NCBI GenBank assembly: GCA_003339415.1
Contig: PDHQ01000617.1
Location: 2,721-13,121, forward strand
DNA from: Ophiocordyceps camponoti-saundersi (nom. inval.)
Taxonomy: Eukaryota; Ascomycota; Sordariomycetes; Hypocreales; Ophiocordycipitaceae
Direction of reading: 5' to 3'
DNA: 10,401 nucleotides
In this document: positions 1-8,159 of the stretch, in pieces
Numbering within the stretch: the stretch's first letter is position 1
How the letters are laid out: each line of letters opens with the position of its first letter
Translations under genes and position numbers: made by a program
Notes under the pieces: model-generated
Seen by the model: only the letters and a program-made list of their open reading frames with translations
What the model was told of the DNA's origin: nothing
The model's database searches: none

Positions 1-29
1 AAAGTGGCGGGGTATAACTTACCGTATAG

Positions 30-31
<2 letters not shown>

Positions 32-67
<36 letters not shown>
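32..67. repeat. (TA)18 microsatellite
   Basis: An uninterrupted alternating TA tract of 18 units. It may be a true TA microsatellite, but in this mutational background a former (CA)n or (TG)n tract would also be converted into pure TA. Confidence 0.95.
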
Positions 68-70
<3 letters not shown>

Positions 71-1451
71 CGAGAACCTAGTTAACCGGTAATATTATAA
101 AGTAAGGAGTTATAGTTAAAATAAGGTTAGATAACGGTAAAAAGGCGTATATTCTAATAATAATAATAGAATAAAGAGTAAGGTAGTTTATCTTAAAAAA
201 AAACTAAGTATTAGTATAAATAGTTATTAAGGTTATTACGAGTTCGAAAACGTGCTTAGACGGAGTTAAGAGGAGAATAGTATCGCGTTAAGTAGATAAG
301 TAATAGCTAGCTTAGGAAAGATAAATATTTTACGAACTACGTACTCTATTATACTTAAGGTATATACCGATATATAAAGTAAATTAGTAATATAAAGAAC
401 TTTATTATAAGTTTAAAACGGGTAGTAGGAAGAGAGAGAAGTATATTACGCTTAAAAAAGTCTTTACTACCCTTTTATATATACGCTTAAGGATATCGGT
501 TTCTTCTAAGGGTAGGCGTATAAATAAATAGAAGATAAAGGGCAGGTAATAGTTCGAAATAGTAGTAAAGTCGGCCCTACTTTAGGCGGCGTAGCGAAGA
601 TAAAGGGTTTCTTACCTAACTATAAGGGACGGCTTAAATAGCCCTAGTTATAAAAGACTATATAGATAGCGGCGGGGATATTAGAATATATAATATATTA
701 CGGTTATTATTAGCGTTTAATATATATTATTTATCGAGAGTATAAGTTTCTTATAAGATAATTTTTTTTTCTATTTTTTTTTAAAAAAAAATAAAAAATA
801 TTAGCTTATAAAAAAGGAAAATATACTTAACTATCGTAAAAATAAAAAAAGCGCGGGTTAATATTAGAGGGACGTAAAAAGATATATAAGCTTTCCCTAC
901 TACTTATAGCTATTTTACGGCTTTTATTAATCGATATTATATTATATTACTAAGAAAGATATTATCGTAGCGTATTAGCCTTATTTAGTTTACTAGCGAG
1001 AAGAGCCTATATAGCGCGTGCCGAGTCTTCGCACTTTAACGACGCGCTTTTAAAGGGCCGCGAGGAGTCGGTCGCGGCGACCCTAGATAGTAAACTATTA
1101 TTCTCCGCGGCTTATACGAACGCCGGTAAGAGCGGTATTACTAGTAGTTACTTTGTCTTAAATATATTAAGATATATACTTAAGAAGTAGCAATATATAA
1201 GGGGCTCGTTATAAGGCTACGAGGCGTAGCTAGTAGCTTTAAGGGGACTATCTTTATAATCTATCGTTATATAATAGTAAGGTAAGGTAATATCTAAGGT
1301 CTTATTATTAGCTAACTTATACCGTATATCTTTATCTAACTTAAACGCTAAGAGGTTAAGCCCGTTTAAAAGGATAGTATATACTTTATTATTATCTATA
1401 TCGACGCTATTCGGCGGGTAAAGACGCTAGCTAAGGCGGGGAGGTAGGTAA
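68..1451. other. Decayed AT-rich DNA, no recognisable gene
   Basis: I see no recognisable domain in this stretch. It is strongly CpA-depleted (about six CA or TG in 1.4 kb) with stops in all frames. The only structural feature is a T-run/A-run segment at about 770-798, where runs of T are followed by runs of A that could fold back. A GATAACGG near 129 resembles a mutated Asp-Asn-Gly codon series as in integrases, but nothing around it supports that reading. Confidence 0.6.
770..798. repeat. T-tract/A-tract inverted repeat
   Basis: Two T tracts broken by one CTA are followed directly by two A tracts broken by single T, so the halves are roughly self-complementary. A low-complexity hairpin is possible, but such tracts also arise by slippage in AT-rich DNA. 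Confidence 0.6.
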
Positions 1452-1685
1452 GGTAGCGGTATCGTTTTCGAGGTATATAAGTCTTTAATAGATAGTAAGG
1501 CGGTATTAGGGATATTACTAGGATACTTTACTAAACTTAAAAACGTAGAATATACCCTAAAGCTATCGGATTCTTATATATCGCGTTTAACGAAAAATCG
1601 AACTATATAGCTATATCCCGTATTATTAACTAATCCGGGTAGCTATAGGTATCGAAATTCTAGCGATATAAATAGTAATACGTTA
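1452..1685 (+). pseudogene. Stop-poor decayed coding fragment, family unknown
   Basis: In the frame starting at 1452 there are 52 codons without a stop, then one TAG (1608-1610), then 25 more open codons up to a TAA at 1686. That is long for DNA in which TAA and TAG are so frequent, and the lone TAG is what CAG or TGG becomes after RIP. The reading contains the short segment GILLGYFTKLKN around residues 18-29, then a stretch rich in Ser, Lys and Asn. GILLGY faintly recalls the region after the integrase core of Ty1/Copia polyproteins, but nothing else confirms it, so I leave the family open. No start codon exists. Confidence 0.3.
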
Positions 1686-1688
1686 TAA

Positions 1689-2316
1689 GGAAATAAAGGC
1701 TCTTTATTATAAGCACGCGGTATTTATTAGTTTTATCTTATAATATTATTTATAGATAGCTAAGCTATACTATATATAAGCTGCTAATTATAACGAAAAG
1801 TATCTAGCTTAGCGTTAACTATAACGTAAGCGTCCTAGGTAATAGTATAAGTAAGACCTTTATTAGCCGCAACGTTAGTAAGGTCTATCTCGAAAGCGGT
1901 ATTAAGAACTTACAAACGATAATTATATAAAAGTAAGGCGTCGAAACCGTGCTAGTTTAGAAAAGCGAGGCTTCGTTACTTAGCTCGAGGCAGTATATAG
2001 GATATAAGACGCGTTAGGTAGGGAATAGGATAATACTAATATATTACGTTACTAGTATTAGTTAGGTTTATAAGTCGAGGAGGCAAGGGGCGTGAAAAGG
2101 TACTAGTTTTATAAGGTAAGATTACGATAAGGAGAACGTTACCTTATATAGTAGTAGGTAGGGGGGATTAATAGTAGGGATAAATTTAGAGATAAGGAAA
2201 GCTTATTATAGTTCGTATAATTAAGATTAATATATATAAGGTTTATAAGTTAGTTATTATATAATTTTTTTTTCCCTCGTTTTACTTATTATATATATAA
2301 AAGCGTATCCCGCTAT
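1689..2316. other. Decayed AT-rich DNA, no recognisable gene
   Basis: Stops occur at moderate density in all frames and I recognise no domain. A somewhat charged plus-strand reading around 2070-2160 (with GGC AAG GGG CGT GAA AAG) hints at former coding sequence but is too short to assign. A nine-T run lies at about 2265-2273. Confidence 0.5.
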
Positions 2317-2545
2317 TAGCTAAAGTGCTTATAATAAACGGAAGGGTTTTCGCTATCTATATCTATATAGATATTACTTTTATAAGATAAAGTAATATCT
2401 AGCGATTTAGATAAGTTAGTTTCGGCGATATTAAAATTAATAAGCTATATATATAAAAAATACGCGGTAGATAAGGTTTTTAATAATAGAAATATATATA
2501 CTATCTATATAATATAGAAAGCGCGTATATAATAAGATATCCGGG
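2317..2545 (+). pseudogene. Decayed coding fragment upstream of candidate gene
   Basis: Read in the frame that contains GAT at 2404-2406, this stretch gives about 75 codons interrupted only by TAA/TAG of the type made from CAA, CAG or TGG. From 2386 to about 2480 the reading is open and protein-like, with SSDLDKLVSAILKLIS near its start, then many Tyr codons (TAT or TAC) that could be former His or Cys. I do not recognise the family. It lies just before the next fragment in a different frame, so it could be the same gene after an indel or a separate exon. The strong hairpin at 2350-2405 sits inside it. Codon-level calls by eye are weak here because any frame looks plausible once TAA/TAG are treated as mutated sense codons. 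Confidence 0.28.
2350..2405. repeat. Perfect 13 bp inverted repeat with 8 nt loop
   Basis: TAGATATTACTTT at 2368-2380 is exactly reverse-complemented by AAAGTAATATCTA at 2389-2401, separated by TATAAGAT. A second pairing, TCGCTA at 2350-2355 with TAGCGA at 2400-2405, extends it outward across a bulge. A perfect 13 bp match is more than this background should commonly give, although low complexity raises the chance level. No tRNA-like fold or poly-T stop signal goes with it, so its role is unknown. Confidence 0.75.
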
Positions 2546-2549
2546 AGGG

Positions 2550-2908
2550 GTATACTTCTAGTGCCCGGAGTATCTAATAGCGAGTTTATAAGCGGCTACG
2601 CGCGAGGTTACTAATAAGGCGGTTTTCCCTTTACGGTGCTATAGTAAGGAACTATTTAGCGACCCGGACGCGACGGATATAAAGAGACTCGCTATATTTA
2701 GTAGGCTATTAGAGGAGGCGGAAGAAATATAAAGGAAAGCCTTAGCTTAAGCAGAAATTATACGGTCGGAGGTCGGTTTAGTAGATAAGGGGCTAGTAAG
2801 GTAGATACTACTAATAATATATAGCGAGTATTAATTCTACCCGGGGTCGGTATACGGGAGACTAATATCGCGTATTAAGGGATATAACTATATAATATAA
2901 GTTTTATA
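2550..2908 (+). pseudogene. Decayed exon 1 of unknown spliced gene
   Basis: In the frame beginning at 2550 there are about 117 codons with only six internal TAA/TAG, and an open run of 46 codons at 2592-2729. The open run reads as ordinary protein and includes FSRLLEEAEEI followed after one TAA by KALA, an acidic heptad-like segment that could be a short coiled coil. The frame continues to 2908, where a candidate intron begins, and joins in phase to the downstream frame at 2959. No start codon remains and I do not recognise the family. It could be a repeated host gene or an accessory ORF of a transposon hit by RIP. That this is coding at all is inferred from open-frame length and the phase-compatible splice signals. 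Confidence 0.35.
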
Positions 2909-2958
2909 GTATAATTTATACCTTTTATATATATATATTTTTTACTAACGATAAATAG
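2909..2958 (+). other. Candidate fungal spliceosomal intron (50 nt)
   Basis: It starts with GTATAA, carries the branch motif CTAAC at 2945-2949 within TTTACTAACG, and ends in TAG at 2956-2958, ten bases after the branch adenine at 2948. Size, branch motif and branch-to-acceptor spacing all fit Pezizomycotina introns. Removing it joins the frame of the upstream fragment to the frame of the downstream one with the split codon TA|C. The donor may have been altered by RIP (an original GTATGA or GTACAA would also read GTATAA). A chance match is possible because the signals are short and the region is TA-rich. Confidence 0.4.
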
Positions 2959-3259
2959 CTACTTATACTATACTAAGTTCTGCTTTATATACGGTAAGGC
3001 GTTCCTAGATAGTTAGTAGTAATACGAGTATAGGTATTTTTTAAATATCGAGATATAGCGGCTACGGGTGCCGGCGAAATATAGCGTTATAAGGGATATA
3101 CGGAGGCGACCGGCGGTAACGCTAAACGTGGCGAGAGGGGGAGAGGGAGAAGACGACGAGGCGCGGAGTATAAGGGCGGTAGCGGCGGTGGCGGCGGAGG
3201 GGTTAGGCGAGGAAAGGGAGAGGGATATAGCGAGGAGAAGAAGGGGGACTCTACGATAA
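2959..3259 (+). pseudogene. Decayed exon 2 with Arg/Gly/Ala-rich tail
   Basis: After the candidate intron the frame reads TKFCFIYGKAFLDS, three stops in a row (TAG TAG TAA, as three Gln codons would become), then YEYRYFLNIEI, one TAG, and then 66 open codons to a TAA at 3257-3259. The start resembles a Cys-x2-Cys knuckle: Cys is at 2981, and the TAC at 2990 is what a TGC Cys codon becomes; Tyr codons at 3023, 3029 and 3035 could be former His. The spacing does not fit a standard C2H2 finger, so I do not claim one. The tail is low-complexity, rich in Arg, Glu, Gly and Ala. A 63-residue ORF could start at the GTG at 3068, but GTG is not a normal start in fungi and lies inside the longer frame. 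Confidence 0.33.
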
Positions 3260-3260
3260 T
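3060..3260. other. GC-rich, purine-skewed, lightly mutated island
   Basis: This 200 bp segment stands out for many G runs and GGC/GCG codons on the plus strand, strong purine bias, and surviving TGC (3069) and TGG (3129 and 3188). Neighbouring DNA is TA-rich. It is either low-complexity coding sequence with few CpA to mutate, or a piece that escaped RIP. Confidence 0.75.
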
Positions 3261-3431
3261 ATAAGGCACCGCGACTACAGCGAGGCGAAATAAGTTATCG
3301 GAAGGAAGTAGTAGGTAGCGGGCATATAGAATAAGATAAAATAACTAATATAGATAGCTAGCCGGAAAATATTAGGAGTCTAATATCGTAAACGGTAGCT
3401 AGTAAGAGAAGTAGTAAGATATTTATAAGTT

Positions 3432-3737
3432 CCCGGGGGAAGAGCTAATTAATTACGGGTATATATTGCTAATATCTAAAAGGGATAAATACTAGCCTGC
3501 GAACACGATAATTAAGCAAAGGTACGCTTTATCGGGATAGTATAGATAGAGGGTAAGGTAAAGTATATCCTTTATAAGAGACTACTTAAGGCGTTCGGCT
3601 TTAGGTATAAGGGATATAACCTAATAGCGTGCGTAATATACGAGAAGGTTATATATTTAGCGATATAAAAGCGAGCGGCGGTAAGAAATCGAGATAATAA
3701 TAATAATTCTACTAATCCGAAAGAGAGGCCTAAGTTC
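3432..3737 (+). pseudogene. Decayed coding fragment ending in Asn-rich tail
   Basis: In the frame containing GGT at 3552-3554 there are 40 open codons at 3546-3665, one TAA, then 23 open codons to a TAG at 3738. The reading is protein-like, with LYKRLLKAFGFRYKGYN in the first part and a tail with a short Asn run (NNNN) ending near KERPKF. Upstream in the same frame, 3432-3545, are a few TAA/TAG of the expected mutated type and an unusual cluster of retained TGC, CAC and GCA. I do not recognise the family. It may be the 3' part of the spliced gene upstream or a separate unit. A second frame over 3429-3540 is also rather open, so the choice of frame is uncertain. Confidence 0.28.
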
Positions 3738-3740
3738 TAG

Positions 3741-4219
3741 TAGTTATTTTTTTTTTAACTTAAGAGATAAAAAGATATACTTTAAGAAATATATATAGGA
3801 ATATATATTATTTATAGTTAACGTTTTAAGAGATAGAAAAACGAGGGATAGGAGGGATAAGTCTAGAAGAGGAAGCCGTAAAGAGATTTTAGCGGCGGTA
3901 ATAGATAGGCCGAAGGAAAATAAACGAGAAGCTAGTATAAAAAGCAAGTAGGAGCTTATTTAAGGTTTAGTTAAATAGTCCCCGAATACTTTTCCTCTCC
4001 TAAAAGCTTCTAAGTATTAAAATAACGAACGGCCCTTAAGACGAGGGAGCGGTTATAACTTAATATATAGTATAGTTTAGTTTCCCTATAGAGAGGAAGG
4101 AATTAAGCTAGAATTAGCCCTTAACCTTATCTTCTTAGCTATTTAAAGGTTATATATTATAGGTTGAGTTTTAGAGGGGACTTATAGTAAAAACGATACT
4201 AAAGGAAATTACGGTTTTA
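3741..4219. other. Decayed AT-rich DNA, no recognisable gene
   Basis: I see no domain. A ten-T run lies at about 3747-3756. The minus-strand frame over 3744-3947 is low-complexity Leu/Ser/Phe/Lys sequence, as expected from reading poly-purine DNA backwards, and I do not regard it as a gene. CA and TG are nearly absent (about 3943 and 4165 only). Confidence 0.55.
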
Positions 4220-4508
4220 TCTTATACCTTATAATTTTACACGACGAATTAAGGATTTAAAGATCCGTTTTAAAGCTTTTAGTATCTAATTAAATAGTTC
4301 TTTACCCTTCTCTTCTTTTTCCTCCTATTTTTATATAGAAAATTAACCTTAAGTAACCTTACCTATAGAGAATTATTATTTAGCTATATACCTAAAATAG
4401 AGCCCCCCTACCCCTTTATAATAGCTAGCAACTACGGTAACTTAAGAAGACACGTCTTATATATATCTGCTATACTTACTTAGGGTATCCTTCTCTCCTC
4501 GCTAAAGT
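4220..4508. repeat. Direct repeat, left copy (candidate LTR)
   Basis: This segment aligns by eye to 6417-6708 in the same orientation. Shared landmarks in order: CTTATA...TTTACAC, TTTTAAAG, TTTTAGTATC.(GATT/AATT)AAATAGTT, TATATAGAAAA, ATAGAGAATTA, CCCCCCTA, CTTACTTAGGGTATCCTT and a final GCTAAAGT. There are many substitutions beyond CpA to TpA and several indels, so the two copies are old or were never identical. A pair of direct repeats around integrase sequence suggests LTRs, but I found no target-site duplication, primer-binding site or convincing polypurine tract. Confidence 0.6.
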
Positions 4509-5620
4509 AAGCGGTATATCTAAGCCTAAGGGAAAGCGAAATACTTAGGTTATATTATAAAGTAAAGTATAAGCTAAGCTCCTATAAATACGAGGGATTT
4601 AAAGTAAGCGTTAAAAGAGGCCTTTTCGTAAATTCTAAAGTAGTTTTATATCTAATATAGTTATAATACTAGTATAAACTTTATAGATATATCTTAAACC
4701 TCCTTAGTCTCCGAGTTATAGTAAATAGGGCCGATATTAGAGCTAGCCGTAGATTCTTATCGGCGGGGAGTAGATTAAAGGGAGTTAATATTATCGGAGG
4801 GATTTATCGTAGTTTAGAGAGTAGAAGGCGGAAGGTAGTTTAGAGAGTAAGGGAGGCGATTATAATAAGCGGCCTAGATAGCGTCCTAAGTATCCTAAAA
4901 CTCTATTTTATTATATCTAGTTAGTTTTAACCGTAGATTTTCTTTTTTTTTAAGGTAAGGTTAATATTTTATACGATCTATATAATAAGTAAATACTATA
5001 ACCTAAAGGCTAGTCGCTATAATAGCTTTCTTTATAGCGGTAAGCTAGGTAAGGGTATACTATATAGTAAGGTAAAACGTATTAAAAGTCGGGTTAACAG
5101 ACTTATTAGCTTATTATAGAAAGCGGGCAAGGTAGGCTTAGTTATTATAGATCTCTATAAAATATATCTCCTATTATTCTTTAAGTTAATAAAGGAGAGA
5201 GATAATAGTTATAAAAAGTTCGGGAATAGATTACTTAGAAGATATAGTAAAGGTAGGGATAGCGGTAGCGTATATTAATATATACCGAGTAGAAAAGTAA
5301 GGTAGAGTATTAGCTCGAGCTTAGATAGAGATATATAAAAGAGTAAGGGGTGGTAGGGAAGGAGGGGGTTTTATATCCGAAGAAATAGGGAGGTGAATAT
5401 ATTATATCTTACTTAAACGTATAAATAGAAAGACGGTAGAGTAGATTAGAGGCGTGGTAATAAAAACGGTAAAGAAATACTAACGAAAAGAAGAGAGAAG
5501 AAGGGCGTTTATTTCCGTTTCTTTAAGGGAGGTGGGGTTATTATACGGCTATAAATCGCTAGGGGAATTAGGAAAATAATAATATCGGTATCGATTATAG
5601 ATATTTAAGGCGTTTATATA
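4509..5620. other. Interior of repeat-bounded element, mostly unassigned
   Basis: If the element is a minus-strand Copia copy this stretch should hold the reverse transcriptase/RNase H end, but I could not find the expected YxDD or related motifs, so that part may be deleted or too degraded. It contains a short direct duplication of GTAGTTTAGAGAGTA at 4809-4823 and 4835-4849, and a G-rich patch near 5345-5370. The only CA/TG between 5129 and 5906 are four TG (5351, 5394, 5455 and 5533). Confidence 0.5.
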
Positions 5621-5660
5621 TTATAGTAAGATACGATAAGATTCGATAAGATATAATAAG
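5621..5660. repeat. 10 bp tandem repeat, 4 copies
   Basis: Four consecutive 10-mers: TTATAGTAAG, ATACGATAAG, ATTCGATAAG and ATATAATAAG, with a partial fifth beginning ATA at 5661. Consensus is ATAYGATAAG. Copies differ at positions not explained only by CpA to TpA. Function unknown. Confidence 0.85.
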
Positions 5661-6019
5661 ATAGGGAAAGCTAAAAACCTAAGAAGGGAGAAAAAGCGTA
5701 ATAAAGCTTATATATAGTAAAGTTAGGTAGTAAATAATAAAATAGTTTATTATAGATCTATAATAGCTACGCTTAATAGTATAGGGTAGCTAGTTAAGAG
5801 GTATAACGCCCTATAATAAAGGTATAGACGGAGGGAGAAATTATATAACCCCGGCCCCTATCCCTAATCCTTTCTAGATAGATAGTTATACTTAGGTAAA
5901 ATTAAGCACGGCGATTTTACTCCTTTAAGGCACTTATTTTCCCTTACTATACCGCTACTAAATAGTAAGGAGGAGAAGGAGGGTAAATATATAAACTAAA
6001 GAGAGGGATATAAGAGGGG
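5661..6019. other. Decayed interior sequence, no clear domain
   Basis: Continuing downstream of the integrase remnant on the minus strand, this stretch can be read as Gln-rich (mutated) protein in more than one frame, but I find no motif that fixes a frame. It contains a C-rich patch (CCCCGGCCCC at about 5849-5858) and two GCA retained near 5907 and 5930. Confidence 0.4.
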
Positions 6020-6390
6020 TAGACCGCTACGGTTTAACGACTAGACTTAAGGGCAGGTAGTTAGCTAGAGGGAACGTTAGGGGGTAACGTAGGATAGGGA
6101 CTAAGGGTATTAACTAGCTTTTAAGGATAAGTTAATATATTATAGCTATAAGATTACGGGAGGCTTTATATATAGGCAATTAGCCCTCGCTATCGTTAAT
6201 AGGGTCCTGCTAGCCCTCTCTGCGAGGCCGTTCTCTTATAGATTATATGGGGGCGAATAAGGTAGAATAAGGCTATCTTCTCGTCCGAGGCCTTAATCGC
6301 CTCGCTCTTAAACTCGCAGGTATTATCGAAAGCTATTATAGCTACGGGAATTCCTCGTAAAGAGATATCGAGCTATCTTTTCTATCGACG
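6020..6390 (-). pseudogene. Ty1/Copia-type integrase remnant (catalytic core, C-terminal part)
   Basis: Integrase inserts the cDNA copy of an LTR retrotransposon into the genome. On the minus strand, one frame is open for 58 codons (6372 down to 6199) and includes IIAFDNTCEFKSEAIKA, matching the Copia pattern ending in DNxxEF. One base out of frame follows SPPYNL*ENGLAERASRTLL, matching Copia integrases (SPPYxPxxNGxAERxNRTL). There the Leu codon CTA and the TAA are exactly what CCA (Pro) and CAA (Gln) become under RIP. The presumed second catalytic Asp (6325-6327) and the Glu (6218-6220) are separated by 104 nt, that is 35 codons less one base, the D-35-E spacing of retroviral-type integrases. 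Further on, YVTP at about 6082-6093 fits the later TPYE-like segment. The first Asp and the HHCC zinc-binding domain are not found. The upstream side runs straight into the direct repeat at 6417, so the element is truncated as well as frameshifted. Confidence 0.82.
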
Positions 6391-6416
6391 AAAAAGCTAA
6401 AAAGATACCTACTAAC

Positions 6417-6708
6417 CTTATATTTTAAACTTTACACTTTTAAACTATAAATTACTAATTTAAACACTTATTTTAAAGTTTTTAGTATCCGATTAAATAG
6501 TTTTTATTTTCTTTATTCTTTCCCCTCCTATCTCTATATAGAAAACCGACTCCTTATTATTTTCCCGATAGAGAATTACTATCCGGCTCTTCCCTCTAAA
6601 GCTAGAGATCCCCCCCTATATTAGTTAAAAACTATAGTTACCTAAGAAGTTACGCCCCTTAGGTATCTACTACGCTTACTTAGGGTATCCTTTTTCCCCC
6701 GCTAAAGT
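6417..6708. repeat. Direct repeat, right copy (candidate LTR)
   Basis: Partner of 4220-4508, same orientation, about 2.2 kb away, sharing the same ordered landmarks up to the final GCTAAAGT. If it is an LTR of the minus-strand Copia element it would be the 5' LTR, but then gag, protease and the front of integrase are missing between it and the core at 6390. Both candidate boundaries are fuzzy and flanking bases do not match as a target duplication. Confidence 0.6.
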
Positions 6709-7665
6709 GCCCTTTTTCTACTTAGGAAGGTAGGTAGTTATAATAAAAATCTAATACTATCCGCCGGATTAGGACCGACTATCTCGCTTAAGGGATACGA
6801 AGATCTCGATATAATTAGCTACTACGCTAAGGGCTATTCTTATAATTAACGCGGGTATAATTAGAGATACCGTTAAAATCGAAGGAGTAGTATATTAGCC
6901 GTCGTTTATCCCTTATTTACGCCTACGTTTATTATTTTTATAATAGACGCGGTTACGATAGTTAAAGATTAGGCTGATAATAATCGAAAATATCCGTATC
7001 CTTAATAAGAGGAAATAAAGGTAAGACGATAAAGGTATTAGCGATAAGTATTAGACTAGAACTCTGACCCCGACAGTATCGTTAACTATAAAGGAAGTAA
7101 TAAGAAAATAGGAAAAGATACGTATATTTCCGAAAGCTAATAAGCGAGGGGTTATATTTATCTAGTAATATAATTAGATATAATCCGTAATTAGGTAATT
7201 AAAAAGGCGTTACTTTAAAACTTTATATTAATAATTAGGGCAACGTTAATTTATCCTATAAAGCCGTTAATCGGTATATCTTACTACTTATATATACTTT
7301 ACCGGGAAGCTATAGGGGGCTATAAGACTAGTAGTTATCGTTGCCTCTATATAAGTGCTAGTTAGATATATATTTATATTTTAATAAAGATTTTTTTTTA
7401 TAATATTATTACGAATATAAATTACGTAATAGTAATAGGATCTGCAAAGCACGCTATAGTTACTCGTATAGGTAATCCGACGCTTAGATATAGTATTACG
7501 ATATATACTATTTTCGTAATTTAAATACTAACCTTATAGATTATATTAATCTTATAGAAATATAAAGCGCTAATTAGCTAAGCTAGCTAGTATTCTACTC
7601 GTTTAATTAGCGGGTTTTTATTTTCGGATTTACTTAATTACTACTTTCGGCGATAAATATATTTA
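6709..7665. other. Decayed DNA with possible coding history
   Basis: The frame through GGA TCT GCA AAG CAC GCT near 7439-7456 reads fairly openly on the plus strand for several hundred bases with only TAA/TAG interruptions, but the opposite strand also gives plausible protein, so I assign no product. CA/TG are somewhat more frequent around 7340-7450 (including one TGCA at 7442). Two 10-12 base partial matches to the 17 bp motif family occur near 6666 and 6819. Confidence 0.35.
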
Positions 7666-7756
7666 ATTATACTCGCCCCTACCTAGCTAATTATACCCTC
7701 CACCCCTTACGCTCTCTGCGCCGTTATACCCTTTACCCCTTAAGCCTCTATGCCGC
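7666..7756. repeat. 33 bp tandem repeat, two copies plus partial
   Basis: TTATACCCTCCACCCCTTACG... at 7691-7723 is followed directly by TTATACCCTTTACCCCTTAAG... at 7724-7756, differing at a few sites, several of which are CpA/TpA or TpG/TpA changes. A partial relative begins at 7666 (TTATACTCGCCCCTACC). The period of 33 is a multiple of three, so it could come from a repeated 11-residue protein segment. The first copy keeps a CCA (7700) and TGC, unusual here. Confidence 0.75.
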
Positions 7757-8046
7757 TACTCGTATCTAAGTATACGCTTTTATCTTTTAGCTAGTTTATA
7801 AGGTAGTTAGGCACTATCTATAGCCTTATTATTAGAGGTACCGTTCTTAGCCTCTTATACTATATTCTTCGTTACTCTTCTAAAGAAGCTAAGCGTTAAC
7901 TAAGCTTTTAAGGTACCTTTTATAAGATATCGTATATAGGTTTATAATTTAGCCTTTAATTTATTATTAGCTACTAGAAACCCTAATTAATATAGCTACG
8001 GGCTAGCTATAGGCACTAGATATTCGGTAGCTATTTATTTAGTAGT
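7757..8046. other. Decayed sequence before the repeat zone
   Basis: The plus-strand reading is interrupted by TAA/TAG only, but no domain is recognised. ATATTCGGTAGCT occurs at about 8028 and again near 8106, flanking the first copy of the 17 bp motif. Confidence 0.4.
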
Positions 8047-8159
8047 CTACTATACTAATAATCCCTAGCTATCGCTAGTAATAGCCGTATTTTTTAGCGT
8101 ATTATATATTCGGTAGCTCTTTGCCTATCTATCTTAATAGCGACGGATATACCGTTTAC

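Noticed and set aside
1452..1685. Second Copia element on the plus strand (GILLGY-like motif)
   Set aside because: Only a six-residue resemblance, with no integrase or reverse transcriptase motif found around it; reported as family unknown.
2978..3040. C2H2 zinc finger or tyrosine-recombinase (Starship captain type) C-terminus
   Set aside because: Assuming Tyr codons are mutated Cys/His gives no standard C2H2 spacing, and no recombinase motif is visible.
3068..3259. 63-residue ORF starting at GTG
   Set aside because: GTG is not a normal fungal start, the open frame extends further upstream, and the product is low-complexity; kept only as part of the decayed exon 2 call.
3087..3269. 60-residue minus-strand ORF opposite the GC-rich island
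   Set aside because: It is the antisense reading of the purine-rich tract (Pro/Leu/Ser-rich) and also needs a GTG start.
3744..3947. 67-residue hydrophobic minus-strand ORF
   Set aside because: Leu/Ser/Phe/Ile-rich product from reading purine- and A-rich DNA backwards, with no ATG start and no domain.
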